From contig CALAOB010000097.1 in the NCBI GenBank assembly GCA_937927445.1, positions 1-30,559 of the forward strand: DNA of 30,559 nt, given 5' to 3'. Made by a program: the position numbers and the translations under genes. The notes under the pieces were generated by a model. The model made no database searches, was not told where the DNA came from, and saw nothing but the letters and a program-made list of their open reading frames with translations. Source of the stretch: an uncultured Oribacterium sp. (GTDB lineage Bacteria > Bacillota > Clostridia > Lachnospirales > Lachnospiraceae). Shown here one piece after another: positions 15,712 through 24,116 of this stretch (positions are counted from its first letter, which is position 1; the number at the start of each line of letters is the position of its first letter).

Positions 15712-17082
15712 ATGAATTTGGATAATCGAAGTCAATATAGAAGACTCCTGAGGGGGTTGTTCTGCATTATGCTTTTAACCATCTATGGAGTGGCCTTCTG
15801 GCTGACCTGGTCGAAGTACTATAATCTGCGGATGGAGCGAATGTTCTGGCGCAAAGGTCATTATCTGATCATGGCGGTATATGTGATCGCGATGTATCTG
15901 GTGGTGCGGATCTATAACGGCTGGAAAAACGGATATATACGTGTGTTTAATATCATATTTGCACAGACGGTTGGGACAATCATCACAAATATGGGCGCAT
16001 ACGTCATGATCATCCTGCTGACGAAACACCTGGAAAGTGTGCTGCCACTTATGCTGATGACGCTCGTGCAGATTCTGTGCTCAATTCCATGGGCATGGGC
16101 CTGCAATAAGATTTATCTGAGGGCGTATCCACCACGTAGAGTATTGATGGTGTATGGTGATCGGCCAGCAACGAGCCTGATTCGGAAAATTGCAAATCGT
16201 ACCGATCGGTTTACAGTCAGTGGGCTCGTTTCAATCGATGAAGGAATAGAGCGCGTGATTGAGGTGATTCCGCAGTATGAAGGTGTGGTCATCTGTGATA
16301 TCTGTGCGAAAAGCCGGAATGATATTCTGAAGTACTGCTATGCCCGGAATATACGCACGTATGTATCGCCTAAAATATCGGATATCATCATACGATCCAG
16401 TGAAAGCCAGCATATGTTTGATACCCCGATGCTGATGGCGAGAAATGAAGGCCTGACGATAGAGAGTAAGGTGATGAAACGACTGCTGGATATCATCATC
16501 TCGCTGATTCTCCTGATTATAACGTCACCGATCATGCTGCTGGTTGCCATCGCCATCAAGTTAGAAGATCATGGAAGTGTATTTTATAAGCAGGAGCGGC
16601 TTACGATCAATCGAAAGCACTTCTATATCTATAAGTTCCGCAGTATGAAGGAAAATGCAGAACAGGATGGAAAGGAGCGACTTTCACAGAAGGACGACGA
16701 TCGAATCACTAAAGTAGGTCATTTTATTCGTGCGACGCGTCTGGATGAGATCCCTCAGTTTTTCAATATTCTGAAGGGCGATATGTCACTGGTGGGGCCT
16801 CGCCCAGAACGCCCGGCGATTGCTGCAAAGTATGAAGCGGCAATTCCGGAATTTGCATATCGCTTAAAGGTAAAGGCTGGACTTACGGGCTATGCGCAGG
16901 TATATGGCAAGTACAATACAACGGCGTATGACAAGCTGAAACTGGATCTGATGTATATTCAGAATTATCGTATTTCTCTGGATGTTGAGATTCTGATGAA
17001 AACCATACAGGTAATTTTTACTTCAGATGCGGCAGAAGGGGTAGAAGACGGATTTGAAGATGCGCTGAAGTCCAGTAATTGA
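15712..17082 (+). CDS. Second polyprenyl-phosphate sugar-1-phosphate transferase
   Basis: This 456-residue protein has four N-terminal membrane segments (about 13-35, 50-67, 80-103, 110-130), a short soluble domain (140-250), a re-entrant helix (258-282) and the sugar transferase domain. Motifs are intact: YKQERL at 292-297, YKFRSM at 307-312, D345-E346 in RLDEIPQFFN, and GPRPER at 362-367. It is clearly related to the protein at 3469-4884 but diverged, and its codons are less GC-rich. It should start a lipid-linked chain using a different or the same UDP-sugar. It lies 21 bp after the GlfT2-like gene. Two initiating enzymes in one locus suggest two polymers or a mosaic locus. Confidence 0.93.
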   Translation: MNLDNRSQYRRLLRGLFCIMLLTIYGVAFWLTWSKYYNLRMERMFWRKGHYLIMAVYVIAMYLVVRIYNGWKNGYIRVFNIIFAQTVGTIITNMGAYVMIILLTKHLESVLPLMLMTLVQILCSIPWAWACNKIYLRAYPPRRVLMVYGDRPATSLIRKIANRTDRFTVSGLVSIDEGIERVIEVIPQYEGVVICDICAKSRNDILKYCYARNIRTYVSPKISDIIIRSSESQHMFDTPMLMARNEGLTIESKVMKRLLDIIISLILLIITSPIMLLVAIAIKLEDHGSVFYKQERLTINRKHFYIYKFRSMKENAEQDGKERLSQKDDDRITKVGHFIRATRLDEIPQFFNILKGDMSLVGPRPERPAIAAKYEAAIPEFAYRLKVKAGLTGYAQVYGKYNTTAYDKLKLDLMYIQNYRISLDVEILMKTIQVIFTSDAAEGVEDGFEDALKSSN

Positions 17083-17093
17083 TAACGCAATCG

Positions 17094-17104
17094 TGTGGTA
17101 AAGT
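17094..17104 (+). promoter_or_regulatory. Possible extended -10 box before the GT2 gene at 17167
   Basis: TGTGGTAAAGT resembles the extended -10 boxes at 4909-4920 and 13062-13072. There is no good -35 at the right distance (TTGATA at 17079-17084 has only 14 bp), so this is a weak call. Confidence 0.3.
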
Positions 17105-17166
17105 GATAACGTAAGGGCTTGGCTTTTAAGTAGAAGATTTTGAATGCCTGATAAAGGTAAGGTGAG

Positions 17167-17940
17167 ATGGTTTCTGTAATTATTCCCAGTTACAATTCTG
17201 AAAAATATATAGCGAAAACCCTGGACGCAGTCTGCGCACAAACGTACGCAGACTTTGAAGTGCTGGTGATGAATGATTGCAGCCATGACCGAACAGCAGA
17301 AATTGTGGAATCGTATGCAACGAAAGATTCCAGAATTCACCTGGTTAATTTACCAGGAAATAAAGGTGTATCCCATGCGCGTAATACCGGAGTGAGGATG
17401 GCTTCTGGCGAGTGGATCGCGTTTCTGGACAGCGATGATCTGTGGGCAACGGATAAACTCGAAAAGCAACTAGAATTACAGAAGCAGTTAGATAAAGATG
17501 CTCCGGAAAGAAAGCATGACTTTCTGTTTACCGGATCATCATTCATTGATGAAAATGGATTGCCTTTATCTTCTGTACTTCATGTCCCGGAACATGTAGA
17601 CTTCGAAGATTTGTTAAAACAGAATGTGGTATCGTGTTCATCGGTCATGATCAGGCGAGAACTGATGCTGAAATATCCGATGCCATGCTCGGATAAGGTG
17701 CATGAAGACTTCGTGACCTGGCTGACGATTTTGAGAGATGTAAAGATAGAAGCATATGGCGTGGATGAGCCATTACTGATTTATCGCGTCATGAAATCCT
17801 CCAGATCCGGAAACAAATTGAAAGCTGCCGTCATGACATTCCGGGCGTATCGGCATATTGGGCTTAGTCTGCCTTCGGCATTCAAAAACTGGATGCACTA
17901 TGCGCTCAGAAGCTTTATGAAATACAGGAAGATAAAGTAA
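17167..17940 (+). CDS. GT2-family glycosyltransferase
   Basis: This 257-residue protein is a standard GT-A enzyme: VSVIIPSYNSEKYI at the N-terminus, NKGVSHARNTG (65-75), the DxD motif FLDSDDLW (87-93) and VHEDFVTWL near 178-186, whose Glu-Asp pair is the usual catalytic-base region. It resembles glycosyltransferases of teichuronic-acid and capsule loci. The start has a purine-rich AAGGTAAGGTGAG site right upstream. It sits between the second sugar-phosphate transferase and the ABC exporter, so it probably adds one of the first sugars to the chain that is then exported. The sugar is not predictable. Confidence 0.9.
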   Translation: MVSVIIPSYNSEKYIAKTLDAVCAQTYADFEVLVMNDCSHDRTAEIVESYATKDSRIHLVNLPGNKGVSHARNTGVRMASGEWIAFLDSDDLWATDKLEKQLELQKQLDKDAPERKHDFLFTGSSFIDENGLPLSSVLHVPEHVDFEDLLKQNVVSCSSVMIRRELMLKYPMPCSDKVHEDFVTWLTILRDVKIEAYGVDEPLLIYRVMKSSRSGNKLKAAVMTFRAYRHIGLSLPSAFKNWMHYALRSFMKYRKIK

Positions 17941-17954
17941 AATCAGAGTATATA

Positions 17955-17963
17955 TGATATAAT
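17955..17963 (+). promoter_or_regulatory. Extended -10 promoter of the ABC exporter genes
   Basis: TGATATAAT at 17955-17963 is an extended -10 (TGN plus TATAAT) inside an AT-rich, partly palindromic stretch. The -35 is poor. AAGGAG near 17979 follows. Confidence 0.5.
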
Positions 17964-17997
17964 CTATATATTTAGCAACAAGGAGAATCATAGATTA

Positions 17998-18786
17998 ATG
18001 GAGAAAATGAAAGAGAGAATACGTACCTTCTTTGGGTACAAAGACTTATTCCACGAACTGGTATCGAAGGACATTAAATTAAAATATCGAAGATCATTCT
18101 TGGGCTATATCTGGAGCATATTGAATCCACTGCTTATCATGTGCATCATGGTACTGGTGTTTTCACATATGTTCCGTTTTGATATTGCGAACTATCCGGT
18201 GTACCTGATCATCGGTCAGACGATTTTTAATTTTTTCTCAGAGTCGACGAACAAATCGATGTGGGCTATTCTTGGGAATGCTTCACTTCTTAAAAAGGTC
18301 TATGTACCAAAATATGTCTTTACTTTATCTACGGTTACAAGTTCATGTGTGAATATGCTCTTCTCGCTCGGCGCCATGCTGATCGTCTTCATATTCTGTC
18401 ATGTGACGATCACGCCGTGGATTCTTTTCATTCCGGTCATTCTTTTACAAGTGTATGTCTTCTGTCTGGGCATGGGGATGTTCCTTTCTGCTACAACGGT
18501 TTTCTTCAGGGATATTCAGTACATCTGGTCTGCGGTCATAACGGCTTGGATGTATGTAACGCCAATCTTCTATCCGATTCAGCAGCTGCCGGTATGGCTC
18601 CAGATAGGAATAAAGCATTTAAACCCGCTCTATAGCTATATTCAGCAGTTCCGTATGATTGTTCTGGATGGAGCCTGCCCGGATCCTCGACTGGTCCTGT
18701 ATGGATTTGTTGTGGCGTTGACCATGCTCATTCTGGGTACCTGGGTTTTCTTTAAATCACAGGACAAATTTATTCTTTATATTTAA
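17998..18786 (+). CDS. ABC-2 type polysaccharide exporter permease (TagG/Wzm-like)
   Basis: This 262-residue protein begins with a polar amphipathic segment (LFHELVSKDIKLKYRRSFLGYIWSILNPLL), which is typical of TagG/Wzm permeases. About six membrane segments follow. The FYPIQQLP motif after the fourth or fifth segment is also characteristic. With the ATPase encoded 21 bp downstream it forms a half-transporter pair that moves undecaprenyl-linked polymer across the membrane. Length and topology are normal. The start is supported by AAGGAG upstream; an in-frame ATG at 18007 is possible. The gene is the seventh coding region of the second assembly block and shares its direction. Confidence 0.93.
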   Translation: MEKMKERIRTFFGYKDLFHELVSKDIKLKYRRSFLGYIWSILNPLLIMCIMVLVFSHMFRFDIANYPVYLIIGQTIFNFFSESTNKSMWAILGNASLLKKVYVPKYVFTLSTVTSSCVNMLFSLGAMLIVFIFCHVTITPWILFIPVILLQVYVFCLGMGMFLSATTVFFRDIQYIWSAVITAWMYVTPIFYPIQQLPVWLQIGIKHLNPLYSYIQQFRMIVLDGACPDPRLVLYGFVVALTMLILGTWVFFKSQDKFILYI

Positions 18787-18807
18787 CATCGACTAAAGGA
18801 GATTTAC

Positions 18808-19554
18808 GTGGATACAGATATTGCAGTAAAGGTGGACCATGCAACGGTTCGCTTCAACATGGCGACAGAGCGCATAGACAACCTGAAAGAGTATTTCGTG
18901 AAGCTGGTTCAGGGAAAACTCATGTTTCAGGAGTTTTTGGCATTAAAGGATGTAAGCTTCGAAGTGAAAAAAGGAGAGGCCTGGGGGTTGGTGGGTACCA
19001 ATGGCTCCGGAAAGTCTACGATGTTGAAGCTGATTTCCGGTATTCTGAAACCGTACAAAGGAACCGTGACGGTGAATGGTTCGATTGCGCCGCTCATCGA
19101 ATTAGGTGCAGGATTTGATGGAGAGCTCACGGCCAGAGAGAACATTTTTTTAAATGGTGCAGTCCTGGGTTATAACCATAAGTTCATGGAAGAGCACTTT
19201 GATGAAATTGTAGATTTTGCAGAGCTTAGGGACTTTCTGGATATGCCGATTAAGAACTATTCGTCCGGTATGGCGGCACGTCTCGGCTTCGCCATCGCCA
19301 CGGTGGTTCGGCCAGACATCCTCATCTGCGATGAGGTGCTTGCGGTCGGTGATTATGCGTTTCAGCAGAAATGTGAGAAACGCATGACTGATATGCGCGA
19401 CGCAGGAACGACGCTGTTGTATGTGTCGCATAACATGGAATCTGTGAAAAAAGTATGTGATCATGCTTTATGGCTAAATAAAGGAAGTGTACAGGAAACA
19501 GGGAGCGTTGATGAAATTGCAGAAATGTATATGCAGTTTGAGAAAGAACGCTGA
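18808..19554 (+). CDS. ABC-type polysaccharide exporter ATP-binding protein (TagH/Wzt-like)
   Basis: The start is GTG at 18808, preceded by AAAGGAGA. The 248-residue protein has Walker A GTNGSGKST (63-71), the signature-like YSSGMAARLGFA (151-162), Walker B ILICDEVLAVGD (171-182) and the switch His in SHNM (H208). The segment before Walker A (YFVKLVQGKLMFQEFLALKDVSF) is typical of TagH/Wzt proteins. It ends soon after the nucleotide-binding domain, so it lacks the C-terminal carbohydrate-binding domain seen in some Wzt proteins; export need not depend on a terminal cap. It pairs with the permease upstream. Confidence 0.94.
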   Translation: MDTDIAVKVDHATVRFNMATERIDNLKEYFVKLVQGKLMFQEFLALKDVSFEVKKGEAWGLVGTNGSGKSTMLKLISGILKPYKGTVTVNGSIAPLIELGAGFDGELTARENIFLNGAVLGYNHKFMEEHFDEIVDFAELRDFLDMPIKNYSSGMAARLGFAIATVVRPDILICDEVLAVGDYAFQQKCEKRMTDMRDAGTTLLYVSHNMESVKKVCDHALWLNKGSVQETGSVDEIAEMYMQFEKER

Positions 19555-19586
19555 ATCTGCAGAAGATTGAAAAAGGGGATTTAAGC

Positions 19587-19823
19587 ATGAATGAGTTTAT
19601 TATGAATGGCCCATTGGTTTCGGTGATCGTGCCTGTATACAATATCGGTGAACAGCTTTTAACTCATTGTTTTATTCTTGTAATGCCATATTGGTTAAAT
19701 GGAGAAAGTCGGTTATGGCAAATTCTGCTTTGTCTTGGTGCAGTTTTCTGGTTAACGTTCCTTATTGCGGAGAATTTAAAAATGGCATCAAAGAATGTTG
19801 CTGATTTGATATGTAATATCTAA
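19587..19823 (+). pseudogene. Chimeric remnant: GT2 start joined to the end of a membrane protein
   Basis: The first 23 or so residues (PLVSVIVPVYNIGEQL) are the canonical beginning of a GT2 glycosyltransferase. The rest (about 24-78) is unrelated: two hydrophobic stretches and a short polar end, like the C-terminus of a membrane protein. No GT2 catalytic motif remains, and 78 residues are far too few for either family. The switch near 19656 coincides with a sharp fall in GC content. I read it as a recombination scar that fused the first codons of one gene to the last codons of another. The ribosome binding site (AAAGGGG) and start are intact, so a peptide may still be made. Confidence 0.75.
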
Positions 19824-19906
19824 GATTAAAATATATTGATGACAGGTCGCTCTTGTTTGCATATTATGCGCCAGGCAGCGCAATAGTTATTTGAGGTGAG
19901 ATTTTT

Positions 19907-21724
19907 ATGAGAGAGGTAATCCAAAATTTAGTTTTTCCTAAAGAGGAAATGTTAAAGGAACATTATACACTATACTATAGAGGCGTAAGAGGCGTAGATT
20001 ATTATCAAAATCAGACGCTTTGTGTTGGATTCCCAAAATTCTCACACGTGGGGTTTAATACTTACTTTAACGGCTTTTCTAATAGAAAATGGAAAAAGTA
20101 TACGGATGTTTCGAATGTTGAATTGGCTTTGCGCATTAAAGGGGAGTTTACTCTAAAGCTTATAGGGTGCAACCTGGTGAATGGGTCTACCGACATCAAG
20201 GTTTATAGTGAAGCGATATTTCGTAGTTCTTCATTTGAAGAAATCACTGCAATTATGCCGGATACTGATGACATGATGCTTGGCTTCGAAATTGAAACCT
20301 TAAGTGATTGCATAATACAATCAGGGCATTATTCTGGTGAGTTCGCATCGGATAATCACACGAATCTGGCACTTAGCTCCACCACATGTCATAAGGAAAA
20401 ATATATTACGCGTAATATAAGATTACTCTATGATGAATTGTTATGTTCAGGTGATGAAGTTGCAAAACATCTGTTTATACATGTTGTGGACAATGGAAAT
20501 ACACTTACAGAACAAAATTTTCCTTCAGATCATCGGATTTTTTTACATCCTAATAAAAATACAGGCGGAGCTGGCGGCTTTGCACGAGGGATGATCGAGT
20601 GTATGCACCAGAAAGAACCCATCACCAATGTACTGTTGATGGATGACGATGTTAATATGCAGTCGGAGAGCATTCGAAAAACATATTATTTGTTAAAACA
20701 TTTGAAGGAGGAGTATCAGAAAAACTTTATCAGTGGCGCAATGCTCTATATGGAAAATGTCGAGATTCAAAAAGAAGACATCGGAATGGTTTCTAAGGAT
20801 GGGCATTTTATTCCATTAAAGGGCGAAGAGCTGAATCATGAATTATTAAGTGATAATCTATATAATGAAAAAGAGTTTCCTGTCGATGACGATCATAATT
20901 ATGCGGCATGGTGGTATTGCTGCATACCGATGGATACGATAAAAGAAAAGGGACTGCCTGTTCCTGTGTTTGTGCGTGGAGATGATATTGAATATGGACT
21001 ACGGTGTAAACCGGGCTTTATTACTATGAACGGCATCTGCGTATGGCATATGGGCTTTACAGGAAAGTACAATGCTGCTATGGATTTCTATCAGGTAAAT
21101 AGAAATCTTCTGATAGATCATGCAATTTCTGGTGTGATGAATGACGTGAATATTATTGGAAAAGCCACGAAAGATTTCAGAGATGCTTTGACACGATTAG
21201 ATTATGACACGGCAGAGCTGTGTCTGCGTGCTATTGAGGATTATCTTAAGGGACCTTCATATATCATGGAGGATCATGGAGAGGAGATATTAAAATCTAA
21301 CAGTAAACTTGTTCATAAGATGGAACCGCTGGAAACCTTGGGAAATCCAGATATAGGATTAGGAGATCCTTATTGTGACGGAAAACGTACATTTGTACAA
21401 AAAGTGATTTCAAGGCTTACAAGAAATGGCCACAGATACTGGTTTGGTGGATATCGAAAAGAAATTAATTCAATTCCATATAATGGTGCATGGACACCAG
21501 AACGTATTTACCTGCGTGAAAAGTTGATTGCCGTCAATTCGGATAATAGAACAGGATACTGGCTTATCCGAGATAACGCTCATTATAGGGATCTTATGTG
21601 CAGATATAAGAGTGCGATGAGAAAATATACTGGTTTGAATCAGAAAATCATAGAGGAGTATCAGCATTGCAAGGAGAAAATATATTCTGAAGATTTCTGG
21701 CGAAATTATCTAAATGAAGACTAA
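19907..21724 (+). CDS. GlfT2-like galactofuranosyltransferase (second copy)
   Basis: This 605-residue protein shares the layout of the copy at 13936-15690 but is strongly diverged and AT-rich. It has an N-terminal beta-rich domain containing FNTYFNGFSNRKWKKYT (similar to FDTYFNALSLEKWKTYT in the other copy), the GT-A motif NKNTGGAGGFARG (216-228), MDDDV with D246-D248, YAAWWYCCIP (332-341), RGDDIEYGLR with D359-D360, and WH with H381. All catalytic-type residues seen in the family are kept. It would add galactofuranose (or a similar furanose) to a chain in the cytoplasm. GAGGTGAG precedes the start. It is the first intact gene after the composition break. Confidence 0.86.
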   Translation: MREVIQNLVFPKEEMLKEHYTLYYRGVRGVDYYQNQTLCVGFPKFSHVGFNTYFNGFSNRKWKKYTDVSNVELALRIKGEFTLKLIGCNLVNGSTDIKVYSEAIFRSSSFEEITAIMPDTDDMMLGFEIETLSDCIIQSGHYSGEFASDNHTNLALSSTTCHKEKYITRNIRLLYDELLCSGDEVAKHLFIHVVDNGNTLTEQNFPSDHRIFLHPNKNTGGAGGFARGMIECMHQKEPITNVLLMDDDVNMQSESIRKTYYLLKHLKEEYQKNFISGAMLYMENVEIQKEDIGMVSKDGHFIPLKGEELNHELLSDNLYNEKEFPVDDDHNYAAWWYCCIPMDTIKEKGLPVPVFVRGDDIEYGLRCKPGFITMNGICVWHMGFTGKYNAAMDFYQVNRNLLIDHAISGVMNDVNIIGKATKDFRDALTRLDYDTAELCLRAIEDYLKGPSYIMEDHGEEILKSNSKLVHKMEPLETLGNPDIGLGDPYCDGKRTFVQKVISRLTRNGHRYWFGGYRKEINSIPYNGAWTPERIYLREKLIAVNSDNRTGYWLIRDNAHYRDLMCRYKSAMRKYTGLNQKIIEEYQHCKEKIYSEDFWRNYLNED

Positions 21725-21748
21725 ACGATAATCAAAATTCATGCCATA

Positions 21749-21776
21749 TTGTGCTTAAATAATGCTGTGGTATATA
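21749..21776 (+). promoter_or_regulatory. Promoter of the amino-sugar decoration operon
   Basis: TTGTGC (21749-21754) and TATATA (21771-21776) have a 16-bp spacer, with TGG directly before the -10. The site lies between the second GlfT2-like gene and the YfhO-like gene, giving a short leader with GGGGGAA before the ATG at 21798. Confidence 0.5.
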
Positions 21777-21797
21777 TCATTAAAGATGGGGGAATAG

Positions 21798-24116
21798 ATG
21801 AATATAAGCAAACAGTCAAAATTATGGTCAAATAGAAAAAACGCCGATATTTGGTATGCGTTTTTTGCTTGTGCCATAATAGCTACCATCATCATTTTTC
21901 CGTTTATTGTCATGAACGGCGGGATACTTACGATGTGTGAGGATTTCAATGCTGAAACGATCCCTTATTTATACTATATTCACGATACAGTTTATTCGGG
22001 CGAATTTGGCTGGAGTTGGTTTTTTGATTTGGGTGGAGATGCGGTGCAATCCTTAAGCTCAATTGGCGGATTTAATATTACCACATTGATAAATGCATTA
22101 TTCCCACGGGATATGATAATTTATGCACTTCCATGGTTCGTTGTTTTACGATACTCACTAATGGGAACAGGCGCATATTTATATATTCATCGATATGTGA
22201 AGAAACAAAATATTGCGCTGATCGGAGCGATTCTGTATGCATTTTCTGGATACAGTGCCTGCGTTTTGGTTTTTAATTTTATAAATGATGCATTTGTTAT
22301 TTTCCCATTTACGCTATGGGCCTTAGATGGTTTGGTACTTGATAAAAGAAGAGCAGTTTTTGTCTTTACGATTTTTATAACTGCTCTCGGTAGTCCGAGT
22401 ACACTCGTGATGGAGATATTCTTTTTTGCAACGTACTATCTGATTCGTTATTTGTTTGAAGATATTCATTACTTAAGAGATTGCGTTTCGTGTATGGTTG
22501 AAGGGATTCTTGGGATTGCTATGGCATCAGTTTCCTTTATACCCCAGGCAATGATACTTTTGAACAATAATCGCCTTTCATCGGATAAATTGTATGGCAG
22601 TTCATCGCTTACATTTTCCAGTACGGATATTCTGCTATGGCTCCGTGCACTGATTTTGCCGGCAGAAACTATGTCAAATAGCACTTCTGTAGTATCCGCA
22701 GATTGGACCAGTAATGCTGCCTATTTACCGATGGTAGGAATAACTTTGGTAATTGCTTTTGTGTGGCGTAATCAAAAAATATGGATTCGAAGGATGGTCA
22801 TTGCCGAACTTGTCATTTCGCTGGTGCCATTTTTGAATAATATGTTTATGCTAGAGATGGGATGCCCTTATCGGCGATGGTATGCATTTGGCCTCTTGAT
22901 TTTAGCGCTGGCGTCTGCAGTGGTGATGAATGATATAGCAGATTATCCTATTACAAAAGCAGCCATAGTATCATCTGTACTTATAATTTCCTATGCCTTG
23001 ATTGTCTATCTTGTGCCATGGTACGGAACGGAACGACTTCCCGTACATTCCCCTCGAAGATTCTTATTTCGAATCGTTTTTTCTTTACTCGGAATTGCTA
23101 TAACAACACTGCTTTTAGTATGCTCTGAAAAGAATTTATCTAAGTATAGGATAAAATTGTTGATTATAAGTATGATGTCCTTTGCTGTTATAAGTAATGC
23201 AATAGTGTTACAGGAATATAAGAAAAATTCTTTACATGCAATTCAAGATAACAAAACAAGCCAAGTTTTGAATGAATTAGAAAATACAGGACGAGTTTTA
23301 AGAAATAAGGATATACTTCCATATCGTGTAGTTTTTGCAAACGATTATTATAATTATGGAATGATGCATCACTATCCGGCAAGAATTACGTTTGTTTCAT
23401 TGGTATCACCATCAATTGAGAAATTTTACAGCTTGTTAGGCACAGCACGTGGCACCATATCACCATGGGGGCCAAATGGAACGAATTCTCTTTTGTCAAC
23501 GAAGTTCTTTTTTATGGAAGGACTAAATGATAATCTTGAATTGGAAGTTCAATATAATAACGGCAATCGAGAGGTGTATTTATATAAGGATAAACTGGCT
23601 TTACCGATAGGATTTACTTATGATTCATTTATAACTGAAGATGAATTATGCGATACTCCAGAAGAAATACGCGCGGCTGTTGCATTAAAAAATCTTGTTG
23701 TTTCTGATAAGGATGTAAATTTAGTAGATGACAGTTTAATTCATGATGATGATTTTGTCTATGACACTCCTGTTCCTGAAAGTGAATTAAATAGATTAAA
23801 ATTGAATCATAAAATCGAGGCAGGAACGGACTTTTCATATGACTCATATCATTTTAAAACCACAATCCAATCATCGAAGAGCAAGTATGCTTTTTTTTCA
23901 GTGCCATATAGTTCTGAATGGACTGCGGAAATTAATGGGGAAAAAGTACATATTCTGGACTCACTCGGAATGATGGCTATTCCTATAAATGAAGGTATAA
24001 ATGAAATTATATTCACCTATCATCCTAGGACTAGTACGACTTCATTTGCACTTTCGTTTTTGTTTATTATAATTTGGCTGATTTATTGGCAAATAGGAAG
24101 AAAGGAAAGAGGATAA
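21798..24116 (+). CDS. YfhO-family multi-spanning membrane glycosyltransferase (GT-C type)
   Basis: This 772-residue protein has about a dozen membrane segments in the first 450 residues, a soluble extracytoplasmic domain (about 455-745) and one final membrane helix. The first outer loop holds the acidic pair E48-D49 in MCEDFNAETIPYLYY and then WFFDLGGD, as expected for a GT-C enzyme using a lipid-linked sugar. In Bacillus and Listeria, YfhO-type proteins work with a CsbB-type GT2 to add sugars to lipoteichoic acid outside the cell. Here a GT2 of that type lies two genes downstream, so transfer of a lipid-carried sugar to the wall polymer is the likely role. Its last base overlaps the aminotransferase start (TAATG). 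Confidence 0.82.
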   Translation: MNISKQSKLWSNRKNADIWYAFFACAIIATIIIFPFIVMNGGILTMCEDFNAETIPYLYYIHDTVYSGEFGWSWFFDLGGDAVQSLSSIGGFNITTLINALFPRDMIIYALPWFVVLRYSLMGTGAYLYIHRYVKKQNIALIGAILYAFSGYSACVLVFNFINDAFVIFPFTLWALDGLVLDKRRAVFVFTIFITALGSPSTLVMEIFFFATYYLIRYLFEDIHYLRDCVSCMVEGILGIAMASVSFIPQAMILLNNNRLSSDKLYGSSSLTFSSTDILLWLRALILPAETMSNSTSVVSADWTSNAAYLPMVGITLVIAFVWRNQKIWIRRMVIAELVISLVPFLNNMFMLEMGCPYRRWYAFGLLILALASAVVMNDIADYPITKAAIVSSVLIISYALIVYLVPWYGTERLPVHSPRRFLFRIVFSLLGIAITTLLLVCSEKNLSKYRIKLLIISMMSFAVISNAIVLQEYKKNSLHAIQDNKTSQVLNELENTGRVLRNKDILPYRVVFANDYYNYGMMHHYPARITFVSLVSPSIEKFYSLLGTARGTISPWGPNGTNSLLSTKFFFMEGLNDNLELEVQYNNGNREVYLYKDKLALPIGFTYDSFITEDELCDTPEEIRAAVALKNLVVSDKDVNLVDDSLIHDDDFVYDTPVPESELNRLKLNHKIEAGTDFSYDSYHFKTTIQSSKSKYAFFSVPYSSEWTAEINGEKVHILDSLGMMAIPINEGINEIIFTYHPRTSTTSFALSFLFIIIWLIYWQIGRKERG

